64,000 nt of DNA from Exobasidium rhododendri (GCA_026210745.1 CP110632.1:1735001-1799000); one strand, 5' to 3'; positions 31,890-43,234 are shown, counted from the first letter of the stretch. The notes: generated by a model from the sequence alone, not told the origin. Program-made: numbers and translations.

Positions 31890-32255
31890 TGACACAGTAT
31901 CCTACACACATACTCTTTCTCTCTCTTTCTACATCACATACTGTATACTACGTTTCCATCATCATTCAACACTGCAATGCTAATCAGTCTCATGCGCAAC
32001 TCTCCCCCGATCCTTTTTGTCTCGACAAAGCGTTGTCGCCTGCGCGTCCTCCACCTGTTCAGAAACACGGTGCATATTTTTGCGAGGGGGAGATTAAACA
32101 AGTGAATTACAGTAAATATATTTGGACTTCCTGCGTCAATTTTTGTCTTGGCTTTATAACACGATTATTCCCCCCCTTTCCCTCTTCCTGGGCAGAGGTC
32201 CTACCGCCATCTCTCGTCAACCAACCTCACAGTGTCGCCCAAGACAACATTACCA
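31890..32255. other. Intergenic, promoter of the first ThuA gene
   Basis: No gene seen. A tttataac element near 32153-32160, about 100 bases before ATG 32256, may serve as TATA box. Confidence 0.4.
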
Positions 32256-33653
32256 ATGTCCGCCTTTTTTCTTCCTCTACTACTTCTCCTCACGACGCTG
32301 CTCCATAGTGCCTCTGCTTTGCCCAGACTACTCATCTTCACAAAGGTCTCCGCTGGAGCATATACCCACGACTCAATACCCACAGCTGTCGATGTCATTA
32401 CTCGTCTTGGAGAGGGCACGCTGGCGCTCAATGATACAGTCGCTGACCCAAGCCTCGCCAACTCGAATGCAAAGTGGGACGTAGTATACAATAACAACGA
32501 CACGCTTTGGGAGGATGGCACTTACCTAAACCAGTATGACGCTGTAGCTTTTGTTATGACAAAGTGAGAATAGTGCTCTAAAGGTGGCAGCATGGCCTAT
32601 GAGTCTGATAGTCTATCTCTTGCAGCGACGTCAGTCCACCAAACGATACTTCCGTGCTCTCGAATGCCTCGGCAGACGCCTTTGCAAAGTACATTGAGAG
32701 CGGTGGGGGATACGTTGGCATGTGAGTCAAAGCGGGAGATCTTGGTACCTTCAAGACACCTTTCTGAAAGTGCTTCTTCTTCTTCTCATTATCACGGGGT
32801 AGTCACTGCGCCTCAGCATCTCTCTTCAGCCACCCCTTCTACGGTCGTCTGGTGGGCGCTTTTTTCGACTACCACCCAGAGATCCAACCCGTGGGGATCA
32901 AGGCTCTCAATACAGACAATCCCAGCACGAGTCGCTTCCCTGCTGTACTAAACATCAATGAAGAGGTGAGCAGATGGTGGCGGTGAGCATGTACTGCGAG
33001 AAGGGTGCTGATCACACTCCCCCGCCGCAATCAAACGAATCGGCAGGTGTACCACTTCTTCACCGATCCAAGAGCAGTCGTGGGAAGTAATGCGGTTCTC
33101 CTCACCAATGCCACTGCATTCAGTGATCCTCAGGCTGCCAGTCGGACGCGATCCGATGGCCCTGCCCCTCGGCCTCTTGCATGGTTCCGAGAAGGTGGTT
33201 TGCTAGACGAGGCGTCGACATTGGGAGAGGGCATGGACTATCCAGCCGACGGGCCTGTCTACTCTGGTGGAGCAGGGAGATCATGGTACACTAGTCTTGG
33301 GCACGCCAACGAGACCTGGGCTGTGGACGCTTTCCACGGACACATCCTTGGTGGAATCGGCTACGTGCTGGCCAGTTCGTGAGTGCCACCGTCGTGTTAC
33401 CTATACAGCTCCTTCCTGACAATTTTCATCCCACACCGGTTCCAGCTCCACGAAAAGCAATAATGCAACTGCCATTGTCGGCCAGGCTGCTGCGTCGAAT
33501 GGTACCGCCTCCTCCTCCTCCTCCTCCCCCTCCTCCTCCACCAAGACGAGCAGCAGTGCTCAGCATCAGATCAGAGCGTTCTCCCAAAGCATCTTCTCAG
33601 CATACATCTCCGTCATCGTCATTTTCACACTATTCTCTGCACTTGCTCTCTAA
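32256..33653 (+). CDS. GPI-anchored ThuA-like protein
   Basis: Exons 32256-32563, 32626-32721, 32803-32965, 33047-33378 and 33446-33653 join in phase to 368 residues. A signal peptide (residues 1 to about 21, ending SASA) precedes a ThuA-type domain, a class-I-amidotransferase-like fold named from trehalose-utilisation loci. Its marks are LLIFTKVSAGAYTHDSI, a GGGYVGIHCAS turn, HPFYGRLVGAFFDYHP, and SWYTSLGHANETW with GHILGGIGYVL. The Cys in GIHCAS sits where amidotransferases have the nucleophile elbow. The last exon codes a Ser/Thr run and a hydrophobic tail ending FTLFSALAL, a GPI-anchor signal. A cell-surface role in sugar metabolism is suggested by the family name only; no activity is established for most members. 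A broken copy follows. Confidence 0.85.
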
Positions 33654-33860
33654 TAGAAATGAAGTCGCCCATTGCTCTCGAACTTCACCCCGTCCGCCCA
33701 GACATCGGCTCCTCCGAAGCCACTCGCGGCCTGACGAAGAAGTCAGATCTCTGACAGTTGCCAGCTGGCATTCTCCAAAAGAATTGATCTGTCTCGTCTC
33801 CTACTCCTTCATTCCCTCCTCTTCCTCCTCGTAGCTCCGTCGCTGTGATCATCAGAAAGC

Positions 33861-35020
33861 ATGGTTCCATCCTTCCTTGCCTCGGCGATACTCGTACCCA
33901 CCATCATACTCCCTGCCCTTGCCTTGCCCAAGCTGCTCATCTTCACAAAGGTGTCTTCCGGAGCTTACACCCATGAGTCGATTCCCGCGGCTCTTGATGT
34001 AGTCTTCCGACTGGGTCAGGGTCGCTGGCCCTCGATGGTACAGTAGCTGATCCTGCCCTCGCCAACTCGAATGTCAAATGGATCAGTGTGCATGACAACA
34101 ACGACACACTGTGGGAAGATGGCAAGTATCTGAAGCAGTACAGCGCCATCTGTTTTCTTTTGACGAAGTGAGTAGAGGCAGCTGCAACCACATGTCGTAC
34201 GTCGTGCACATTTGCACTAAGCGTCTCCCTCTTGGCCATCCGCAGCGATGTCAGTCCACCCAATGCAACCTCTGTCCTCTCTCCAGCCGCAGCCGACGCC
34301 TTTGCAAAGTTCATCGAGCAGGGCGGCGGGTTCATCGGCATGTGAGTACTTTTTCGTGCCCTTCAGACATGCTAAAGGAAGGGTGCAGTGGATGACATGC
34401 AAAGAAAACATCTTCTTCTCCCCTCGGATGTGTAGTCACAGTGCCGCAGCTACTCTTTTCGGCCACCCTTTCTATGGACGCTTGATAGGCGCCTTCTTCG
34501 TCTATCATCCTTCTATTCAGTCCGTCGGCATCAAGGCCCTGCGCGCTGACCACCCCAGTACCAGTCGGTTCCCCAAAGTGATTGACATCGACGAAGAGGT
34601 GAGCTTCAACAAGGAGAGAGTGGAGAGGGATACGCTGACGCCAAACCTTTGATTTGCCTCCTACAGGCCTACCACTTCATGACCGATCCAAGAGCAGTCG
34701 TAGGGGGCGATGCGGTTCTCCTGACGAACGCTACCGTATTCAGCGATCCTCAGTCGACGAATCGCATACAATGGGATGGGCCTGCTCCACGACCGCTCGC
34801 CTGGAACCACGAAGGAGGTCTGCTCGATCAGAAGTCAACGCTGGGGGCTAGCATGGACTACCAAGTGGGCGGCCCTACCTATTCTGGGGGATCAGGAAGG
34901 TCTTGGTATACAAGTCTCGGTCATGCAGCCGATACGTGGAAGAGAGCGGAGTTCCAGGGACACGTACTAGGAGGAATAAGCTGGGTCTTGCAGAAGTCGC
35001 AGACGCTTAAGTCAGCATGA
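33861..35020 (+). pseudogene. Tandem ThuA-like copy with one-base frameshift
   Basis: This copy has exons 33861-34167, 34246-34341, 34436-34598 and 34667-35020. Exons 2 and 3 are exactly as long as in the gene before it (96 and 163 bases). Exon 1 is one base shorter (307 against 308 up to the donor). The loss maps to about 34018-34024, and the frame from ATG 33861 hits TAG at 34044. Past that point the other frame restores similarity through to the end. The GIHCAS turn reads GIHSAA, so the Cys is Ser. The GPI-signal exon is absent; the protein would end KSQTLKSA. The signal peptide is kept. Either it is a young pseudogene or the base is an assembly error, in which case this would be a secreted, unanchored, Cys-less paralogue. 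Confidence 0.8.
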
Positions 35021-36123
35021 TTTCCCGTACCAGATCATTCATCTTCCACGGCCATGCATGGTATTCAAATCTCACAGCGATACAAGCTCGATCAGCAAAC
35101 ACGGAAGAAGAATTAAGCTTTGGGGTGGGCGGCAGTAGTCCTTTTTCTTCTCAATGTGAATCGTGAGCGTGGAAGATAGTGGTGGAATCGCACCCTCCTG
35201 AGAAGGACCTCTGTCGTTTTCTTGCTATTTTCAGGGGTTAGGATTAGAGTTTCTGACGGATGGGGGCCGCATGCTACGACGGAAGATCACGAGGGAAGAC
35301 GTTCATACATGCTACAGTACCCAATTCAACGCTACGTCAGCCAATTCTTCAACATGTAGGAATAAGCCACTTCATGTAGACGATCGCAAAGATGAAAATA
35401 GAAGCTGAGGTTGAAATTCCCGTGTTGTACTGTTAGCATGCTGTTAGGCCACATGATGGGAAACAAGATGACCGTGACCCTTCTCCACTTGAACGAAATG
35501 GCCGTGCTGCTAATCCTCCCGCGCTAAGACCTCCCTTTTGTGGCCTCTCCTTCTTTATCTTATCTAATGTCAGACGACGCCGCCAACGTAGATGGCGTGC
35601 TTTCATGTGTTCCTCATGCACGGACGCGCGTCGAACTTTTTCCCCCAAATGAGAAAATGAAAAGAGAGAAAGACCTCACTCAGCCTTTCGGGTCTAAGGC
35701 GGTGGTGGGTGGTGACGCGCTTACGGTAGCAAAGTTTGATAAGGATGTGGTAATCGAAATCGGGATATGCAATTTAGATCAGAGCTGCATCTCTTTTACC
35801 TCCATCCTTTACTTTTCCCAAATTGGCTTTTCTTTACCTCTTTTTTCCTCTTCTTTTAAATTTCCTAATCTTGTTGGATTAGTTTCCGGTCGTTGCTAAT
35901 CTCCTCGAGAGAAGGAAGTTTGACAGGAAACTAGTTTGATGGCTTGAAGAAGGTAGAGAACGTTGCGTTGGTCAGTTTCGCAACATCTTCCTCAGACCTT
36001 TCCTCACCTCCTCCTCCTCCTCCTCCTCCTCCGTCTTCTCCTAGGCTTGGCTTTTGCCCTTGTCCTGCCTCTTGCTCGAACAGGTCTTTTTTTTTCTTTC
36101 CATATAAAGGAACTACATACACG
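35021..36123. other. Intergenic with CT-rich tract and TATA before GMC gene
   Basis: No supported gene; the ORF at about 35540-35899 has no protein-like profile. A CTC microsatellite lies at about 36007-36033. A tataaa at 36103-36108 sits only 16 bases before ATG 36124, too close for a normal leader, so the transcription start or the ATG choice may differ from the model. Confidence 0.45.
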
Positions 36124-38067
36124 ATGATGGTCAGGCGGACGCAGATGCAGTCAGCTGCGCTCTTGCTGCTCAGCACGTTGATCGCATCATGCAGCGGACT
36201 GAATCAGCCTTCAGCTTCAGCAGACGTGACACCGTCAATACTGACGAGTGATCCGGGCTTGCTGCGAGAATACACGTACGACTACATCGTCGTCGGCGGT
36301 GGCCTTTCGGGCATGGTGCTTGCCTCAAGATTGAGTGAAGACCCTGAAAAGAATGTGCTTCTCATCGAGGCTGGCAATGACACGAGAAAAGATCGAAGGG
36401 TCAGGACACTTCGACTAGACACGGAAAGTCTCTGGTGGAATGTGCAAAGCCAGGAACAGATCGATGGCACGATCCGAAACCACAGTCTAGGAATCGGCCT
36501 TGGTGGTTCGACGACCGTCAATGGCGCCAAAGTGGACGGCCCTCAAGCTGGCCAATTGGATGCATTTAGAGCATTTGGCAATCCCAGCTGGAGTTGGGAC
36601 AGAGTCTTGTCTTACATGAAGAAGTCGCAGAACTATCAAGCACCAATCGAGAGTGCGTCCAAGTACGGCGCAACGTACGACAAGGACGGTCATGGCGTGC
36701 ACGGCCCTGTGGACATTTCTCATTCACCTCACAGCTACACTGGACTCCCTCAGACGAAGTTCATCGAAGCACTCAATCATACTTTGAAGGTCGACAAGAT
36801 CATCGACGCAGCGACAGGCGAGGGCAATGGCTACTCTTACTGTCCTCACTTTGTGAAGCACGGCAGCCATAACACGAGAGAGAGCTCGGCCACTGCCTAC
36901 TTCGACCCTATTGAGTTTGAAAGATCGAATCTGCACATCCTCACTTCCTGGAGAGGAGTTCGCGTTAATTGGGAAAAGAAGAACCCCTTGTCATCGTCTA
37001 CCTCCTTCTGGTCTGCTCTGCAACAGCCGTTTGGACCATCCAGCAAGGCCGTTCACCGAGCTACCAGTGTCACTGTTCAGAGGAAAGTCAATGGGGCCAC
37101 CTTTGATATGCCTTTGTCCACCTCGGGAGGAAAGGGAAATTCAGAGATCATATTGTCATCTGGTGCACTCATCACGCCTCTCATCCTAGAGTTATCGGGA
37201 GTGGGCGATGCTGCCGTCCTCTCCAAGATTGGCGTCAAGAGGTTAGTCGACTTGCCTGGTGTCGGTCGCAACTTCATAGAGAAGCCTACAAACATTGTAA
37301 GGAACCAGGGCCGCAATACCAGCCGAGTCGAGGTTTCTGGTGCTCCCCTCCCCGCCGTTGCCATGCTCTCCATCGACAAGGTGATGCAGAACAGCAGCGA
37401 CGTCTTGCGAACAATTGAAGAAGGAATGCAGACCTGGGCAGAAGAGGCAGTGGCAGCAGGCGGGGCAGTCAATCTCCAAGGTATCACAAAGCAATACGAG
37501 GTGATGAAGAAGGGAATCTTTGAGGAAAAGTGGCCCGTGTCGGAATGGGAGTACTTCAGCAAGGACGAAGTGGCCATCAAGACGTTTGCATTACTGCCCT
37601 GGAGTAGAGGATACATCCATTCGACCACGAACAACAGTGTGTGGAACCAAGAATTGAGCGATGTAGAGCTGAATGCACGCTTCTGGACAAGAGGCCTAGA
37701 TATGGACATTCAAGTCCAGGCACTCCGACGAGCAAGGGAGCTGCTAGCGACGCCGCTGATGAAGGTTGTCTCCAAAGAAGAGTTATACCCCGGCACTACC
37801 CTCATCGCAAACACGGCCGAATTCGGTGACTATGCAGACTGGCGCAAGTACATCATCGCAACATACGAGGGCATCCATCACAACATGGGCACAGCTGCGA
37901 TGATGAGTCGAGAGTTGGGAGGCGTGGTCAATGAAGAATTCCAAGTGTACGGCACGAGCAATCTTCGAGTCGTGGACGCAAGCATTTTCCCTCTTCAGAT
38001 CAGTGCACACCCTGCCGCCACACTGTTTGGCATTGCAGAGATGGCTGCCGACTTGATTCGCTCGTGA
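36124..38067 (+). CDS. Secreted GMC oxidoreductase
   Basis: From ATG 36124 this single exon codes 647 residues. Residues 8-25 are a signal peptide ending ASCSG. The FAD-binding motif is YDYIVVGGGLSGMVLASRL (about 53-70) with LLIEAG after it. GMC signature regions follow: GLGGSTTVNGAKVDGP and SSGALITPLILELSGVGD. The C-terminus has IHHNMGTAAM and ISAHPAATLFGIAEM, which carry the catalytic His pair region of glucose-methanol-choline enzymes. Such enzymes oxidise alcohols or sugars, many making H2O2. The substrate is open; aryl-alcohol, glucose and choline types all fit. The open frame extends upstream to 35944, but the first ATGs are 36124 and 36127. Confidence 0.9.
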   Translation: MMVRRTQMQSAALLLLSTLIASCSGLNQPSASADVTPSILTSDPGLLREYTYDYIVVGGGLSGMVLASRLSEDPEKNVLLIEAGNDTRKDRRVRTLRLDTESLWWNVQSQEQIDGTIRNHSLGIGLGGSTTVNGAKVDGPQAGQLDAFRAFGNPSWSWDRVLSYMKKSQNYQAPIESASKYGATYDKDGHGVHGPVDISHSPHSYTGLPQTKFIEALNHTLKVDKIIDAATGEGNGYSYCPHFVKHGSHNTRESSATAYFDPIEFERSNLHILTSWRGVRVNWEKKNPLSSSTSFWSALQQPFGPSSKAVHRATSVTVQRKVNGATFDMPLSTSGGKGNSEIILSSGALITPLILELSGVGDAAVLSKIGVKRLVDLPGVGRNFIEKPTNIVRNQGRNTSRVEVSGAPLPAVAMLSIDKVMQNSSDVLRTIEEGMQTWAEEAVAAGGAVNLQGITKQYEVMKKGIFEEKWPVSEWEYFSKDEVAIKTFALLPWSRGYIHSTTNNSVWNQELSDVELNARFWTRGLDMDIQVQALRRARELLATPLMKVVSKEELYPGTTLIANTAEFGDYADWRKYIIATYEGIHHNMGTAAMMSRELGGVVNEEFQVYGTSNLRVVDASIFPLQISAHPAATLFGIAEMAADLIRS

Positions 38068-38726
38068 GGAAACAATCGTTGGACTTGCCGCTCTGCTCTT
38101 CTCGGTGAAAGCCTGGCAGGCACTACGGACAATCATTAAATTCGACAAAAGAGGGGGCTAAATCAGTAATAGACAGTAGAGCAGCTTCATAGACGTTAAA
38201 GATGGGGAGCTTTGTATACATCCTCCTGACATTCGTCGCTTAGACTCGCAAAGTAGATTGGGAGCTTGCAAAGAATGGCTGCGCTCTTGACGGGCGACGC
38301 GGATCCTAGGGCTCCTGTGTTGTGTTTAATCTTACAGAGTTACTCTTCTCTCTTTTCCTTTCTCTAATACATCATCAGTCTCAAAGTGTGACAAAAGTAG
38401 AGCGAGACTTCGGCAATCTTGATGGGGTTTGGCTCTCCTGCTGATACTCCTCGATACCACAAGACTTGGATTGGGTAGCGCGTGTCTCTTTCCCTCGGTG
38501 CCTTTTCAGCGCCTTTTCCCCCGCGAACGGTCGTTCTTGGCCACTTTTCATGCTCTACTTCGGCGCCTTCTTGCACTCAGATCAGGGCGGGGCTGAAGAT
38601 ATCTGTCTCCACGCCTCGTTCAATGCGCTGCTCAGGTCAGGGCTCCTGCATACATTGAATGCCGCTTCCTCATGAATTCTCCATAAACACCCACCCACAA
38701 AGCCCACACAGTGACTACCACGACCG
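38068..38726. other. Intergenic between GMC and BIM1-like genes
   Basis: No gene, repeat or RNA recognised on either strand. Confidence 0.45.
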
Positions 38727-39581
38727 ATGAAGACCACTCTTTTCCTCCCTTCCTTGCTGTTCTTGGCAACAACCACACTCGCTCACTTCACATTAGACTA
38801 CCCATACACCAGGTGTGTATCTCCTCTGTTTAATGTGACACCTCTTGCCCATTGAAGCTGATATTGACGTGCTGCTTTCATCTTCCCAGAGGCTTCGATG
38901 AAGACGCAGAAGCCACCGGCCCTTGCGGCAGCTTCAACACCCCCAATACCACTCGCACGCCGTGGTACTACCTTGACGGACCGGTAGAGATCGACTCACA
39001 TCACGACACTGCTACTGTCCAGATATTCCTGGGAGCGTCCAATGCTTCCACGCTGCTTGACTTTCACAGCAACAATCTGACCGACGTCCTGCCCATCGCT
39101 GGTCAAGGTGAGGACACCCCCACAAATTTAAGACGGCGGCCCGAAGCTGACCCTACTCTCCTCCATCACTTTTCGCTTCAGGGGAGTTTTGCTTCAAGGT
39201 CAATGCATCCAGCCCTACCCGTTCTAGCAACACTTCTGCCGTCTTGATGGTCGAGCACATCAGTGTCCATGGCCATCTCTATCAAGTGAGGATCTTTGCC
39301 TTTTTCTTCCCCCCTTCCTTGTGCGCGAACTGACAGCCCTTTCTTCCCCGCGAACATGACAGTGCTCCGATGTTACCTTCTCCTCCAACGCTAGCTTAGG
39401 AAGAGACATCACCTGCACCGATTCTCTTACTGCACGACTCAGCAGCTCGTCGGACGAAGACGACGATGGCAAAGCCGCAACATCTGCGTCGGACGCTGCC
39501 TCGGGGCCTTTCAAGTCGCTCACTTTGTATGCTGCTGTTGGTATGTGCCTCATTGCTGGTGCATCGATGACGCTGATGTAG
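38727..39581 (+). CDS. BIM1/X325-like copper acquisition protein, GPI-anchored
   Basis: Four exons (38727-38812, 38890-39107, 39182-39285, 39363-39581) join in phase to 208 residues. No single ORF shows the gene. The signal peptide ends TTLA, so cleavage exposes H20 as the first residue, then FTLDYPYTRGF and a GPCGSFNTP turn. That start is the hallmark of the BIM1-like (X325) family. Members look like lytic polysaccharide monooxygenases, bind Cu(II) with the N-terminal His, and bring copper into fungal cells instead of cutting sugars. Four further Cys (GEFCFK, QCSD, ITCTD and GPC) fit two disulphides. Two Asn sequons and a Ser/Asp linker precede a hydrophobic tail, so the mature protein is probably GPI-linked at the surface. 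Copper-starvation control is expected from the family but no site was identified. Confidence 0.85.
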
Positions 39582-39804
39582 TGTGTCCTCATCGACCAAG
39601 CGAGAGACTCCACCACTCCTCCTCCGTCGACTGAGAGGCAACGCCATATGAAGTAGAATGAATGCTGCCCCACTTGTTCTTCAGACAAGCACCCTGATGA
39701 TCACTCCGTGTACTTGCACACCCTTTTCACACAAAACAAGACCAAGGGACACTACAAATTTAATTTGTGATGATACCTATTCTATAGTGACGAAAATAAA
39801 TGCC

Positions 39805-40211
39805 CTACAAGGACGCCTCCTGCAGCATCGTCTTGAGCGAGCCAGAGCTCTGTGCTTTCAACAAGTCATCGCATCCTCCTAGATGTTTTCCATTGACGAA
39901 GATGTTGGGAACAGTGCGTTGACCAGTCTTGGAGAGAAGATAAGACTGAACTTCAGTTCCCTGTGTTTCGTGATCAAGCTCCATGATGGCCAATTTAGAC
40001 GCTGGTATGTCGAACGACGAAATGACTGACTTTGCTCGAACGCAGTCTGAAAGGTAATAAGGGAACACGGGGTAAGAGGTCCATAATGCATTCAGACACG
40101 CATGCGAAAGGAAAGCCTACTCTCACACCACTCACAAGGACAGTATGACTTGGAAAAGACAGTCACTCTCGACTCTGCCAAGAGCTTCTCTACGATTTGC
40201 TTGCCTGCCAT
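39805..40211 (-). CDS. Dithiol glutaredoxin
   Basis: Two exons (40211-40136 and 40046-39805) join in phase to 105 residues. The 89-nt intron splits the active site, which reads C24-P-Y-C27 once joined. The glutathione-binding TVPNIFVNGKHLGGCDDL motif follows, and the length is that of a classic cytosolic dithiol glutaredoxin that reduces mixed disulphides with glutathione. There is no targeting peptide. The 3' end faces that of the BIM1-like gene across 223 bases. Confidence 0.92.
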
Positions 40212-40493
40212 CTTCTTGTCTTCTGGCAGATCAGAGTACGCCGGCACTTTTGAGATGAAGGAACCCAGTTTGACAGTTGTAGAAGGTAGAAAGATTCAAA
40301 AGCTGGCTGGAACGATGATAGTAACGAGTGCAGTTGTTACCTGACAACGAAGGTGCGTAATAAATAGTAACACAAGTGGAGAGATCTTCGGGCAGGGGGA
40401 TAAAAAGGGGAATTTTTATAGATTTGCGATGACAAAGACAGAAATCTTCCTGTACAAATTAGAGTTTTGTCAGCGTCGTCGAGGGAAAAAAGA

Positions 40494-40591
40494 TGCCTCT
40501 TCCGAGAATCGAACTCGGGTTAGGGCGTCACGCTCCGCCGACATGGACGTGGAATATGAATGCCCGGTGATAACCGCTACACTAAAGTGGC
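40494..40591 (-). tRNA. tRNA-like gene with 26-nt intron, identity uncertain
   Basis: The minus strand holds an A box (tagtgtagcgg), a B box (gttcgattc), a perfect T-stem (ccgag/ctcgg) and a T6 terminator two bases past the end. Total length is 98. Standard numbering puts U33, then CAU at 34-36, and a 26-nt insert after base 37, the usual tRNA intron site. Two stem positions mismatch: 4-69 in the acceptor (A-A) and 31-39 in the anticodon stem (A-C). The D-arm looks like tRNA-Gly/Glu, not elongator tRNA-Met, so the CAU reading is suspect. It is either a diverged tRNA or a transcribable tRNA pseudogene. Confidence 0.6.
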
Positions 40592-41031
40592 TCGATTTCG
40601 AATCCGAGGAAAACGGAACATATATGATTATTAGACTGATTTCCGCGTCGATTATAGTATTTCTGTCAATTCACCTTGTTGCTTTCCTACCTCGTATTGT
40701 CCATCTGTGTGAGGACAGAAATGCTGTGTATACATCTCGTCTTGGCCCAGAAGCTTGACAAATGTTCTGTATATTGCGTCAATAACAGAGCGGAGAACAT
40801 GGCAGAGTGAAGATCGAGACGATGAGTGTGCACGATCGAGATTGAGCCTACAGTATGGGGGGGACGTCGAGGTGGAGGAAGGATCGCAGCGGTGGAAGGT
40901 TTGGAGCGAGCGAATGTTTAATCCAACACTCTTCTACACTTTTGACGTGTCAGTTGGTCTGCACACTACTGTTGTTGCACCCAGGGAAGGATTATCACCA
41001 CCATCATCTTCATCCAAGCAGCATCTTCAGG
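40592..41031. other. Intergenic between tRNA-like gene and Aip1 gene
   Basis: This holds the promoters of two diverging genes. The open frame running upstream of the Aip1 ATG from 40855 has an uncharacteristic sequence and no support as an N-terminal extension. Confidence 0.45.
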
Positions 41032-43114
41032 ATGTCGTCAAAGCTCACTCACACGCTCCCACCCAACCCTGTGACCAGTCGAGGGACATTCACATCGATT
41101 GCAACAGATCCCACTGGGAAGAAGCTCGTCTACTGCCAGTCGAGGAGTGTCGTCATTCGTCCTCTATCGACTTCTGAACCGACCATCGTGTATGCTCAAC
41201 ATGCTCACCCCACCACAGTCGCCAAGATTAGTCCGTCGGGGTACTATTGCGCCAGTGCTGATATCAGTGGTAATGTTCGAGTGTGGGATTTGGCTGGCAC
41301 AGATCAGATCTTGAAGCTGGAAATTAAGGCTTTGGGCGGTAGAATCACAGATCTAGTCTGGGATGGAGAGAGTAAGCGCATCGGTGTGGTAGGGGAAGGC
41401 AAGGACAAGTTCGGTCATTTCTTCCTTCTTGACTCGGGAAGCAGCTGCGGAGAAGTGACCGGCCATTCCAAGGTGACCAACGCAATCGCCATGAAGGTCA
41501 CAAGGCCATACCGAGCAGTCACAGCCGGAGACGATGGGAATATCGTCTTCTACAATGGCGTTCCTTTTAAGTACGCAAAGTCCTTCTCCACTCACAAGGG
41601 GTTTGTGCAGAGCGTCGCCTATGCACCCAGCGGTTCATCCTTTGTTTCCGTAGGCTCTGATGGGAAGATCTTCTTGTACGACGGAAGTACAGGCGAGATG
41701 CAGAGCACCTTGACCGACGAAGGCGATACAGCACACAAAGGAACCATCTTCTCATGCGCCTTCAGCTCTGACTCTACACAAATCCTTAGCTGTGGAGCTG
41801 ACGGGTTTCTAAAGGTGTGGGAAGCGAGCGGGTCTCTTCTGAAGAGTTTCGATCTCAATGGCAAAAATGCAGTCACGACGAACAACAAGAGTGACGATCA
41901 ACTTGTGGGATGCACCTTCGCCGAAGGAAAGGAGAAGGCGGTTGCTGTGAGCCTGGCAGGGGAGATCAACGTCGTGGACATCAAGAGTGGTGAGATCTCA
42001 AAGCTTCTTGGAGCGACAAAAGCGATAAGCACTGCCTCGCTTGTTCGATCTGCAGAGGGCAATCTGGTCGCTGGTGAGTAGAGTCTTGAGAGGTACTAAT
42101 CTTTACAGGAAGCTTACTCGCCGCCCCCTAATTCCCTCGACAGGCTCGTACGACGGACGAGTGCTCAGCTATGATGAGAGCGGAGTCTGCACGCCTCTGG
42201 GTTCGTCTTCCGCAGCAGTGACAGGATTAGCAGTGTCACAGGGTCTGAAGGCGGTGTGGATCATTGGACTAGACGACACCCTTCGACGAGCGAGTAACGG
42301 CAAATTTGATACAATAGCTTTGGCCACTACCGGGCAGCCAAAGAGTGTAGCCAGTAGTGGATCAGACCATGTCCTCGTCGCTACTACTGCAGGCGTGGAC
42401 ATCGTGATTGGCAATCCGCCTGTCAAATCGCATCGACCTTCCAATGACTTGATCACCGCCGTCGCCTGTTCCGAGGATGGCAAGCACTTTGCGTTAGGCA
42501 GAGAAGATTCGAAGGTGATTCTGTGTACGCTAGATGCCTCTTCTGGTCAACTCAAGGACGAAGCGACATTTGATAGTGGCAGGAGTGCAATCACTGCGCT
42601 CGCCTTCTCGAAAGATGGCAAATATTTGGCGTCGGGGGAAAGCAATGGAAAGATCAATGTACACGACGTCGAGGAGAAGAAGGTGAGGAGTACAGAGACT
42701 GTATTGATGCAGCGGAAGAGGGGAGACGTCGCTCACACCACTGCTCTATACTTACTTACAGATCAAATTTAACCAGTGGGTCTTTCACACAGCACGCATC
42801 AACGCTATCGAATTCTCGCCCGATGGCACGCAAGCTGTCAGTGCATCACTGGATACAAATGTCTACGTCTGGTCTACTTTGCGGCCTATGAAGAGTATCG
42901 CTATCAAGAATGCCTTCCCTGGCGGTGCTCATGGCGCCTGTTGGCTGGACAGCAATCGTATCGCAAGCGCCGGTGCTGATGGCACTGCAAAGATTGTGAG
43001 TATCCGTCCTGGCCTCTGCTTTGCAGCTTTTATTGTTGTGCGCTCGCGCCCTTTCGATGCTGACACCAGCTCCTATTCCTACAGCATACGATCACTCCGG
43101 TGCCGTCCGCTTGA
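41032..43114 (+). CDS. AIP1: Actin-interacting protein 1 (WD-repeat)
   Basis: Four exons (41032-42073, 42144-42682, 42762-42995, 43085-43114) join in phase to 614 residues, the normal length of Aip1. It starts MSSKLTHTLPPNPVTSRG, typical of the family. Two seven-bladed WD propellers follow, with repeats such as SADISGNVRVWDLAG, SVGSDGKIFLYDG, SCGADGFLKVWEA and VSASLDTNVYVWST. The last exon is ten codons long and ends ITPVPSA. Aip1 works with cofilin to disassemble actin filaments at cortical patches and cables. The 3' end faces the Mte1-like gene, 120 bases away. Confidence 0.92.
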
Positions 43115-43234
43115 AAGAGGGCGTGATGGCCGCCAGAAAGGGCCTGTTTCTTACACTGAGAGTCGAACGACCATCACACTTCAGGGTGTTTGTACTTCTC
43201 GACAATCTCTCAAAAGATGATTGATCTGTAATGT

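Noticed and set aside
33861-34046. Short 61-aa secreted peptide ORF
   Set aside because: It is the first part of the frameshifted ThuA-like copy, ended by the frameshift, not an independent small gene.
40512-40520. GGGTTAGGG word suggesting another telomere motif
   Set aside because: It is part of the T-arm and variable region of the tRNA-like gene on the minus strand.
40855-41031. Longer N-terminus of Aip1
   Set aside because: It has no family similarity, while MSSKLTHTLPP at 41032 is a standard Aip1 start and gives the usual length.
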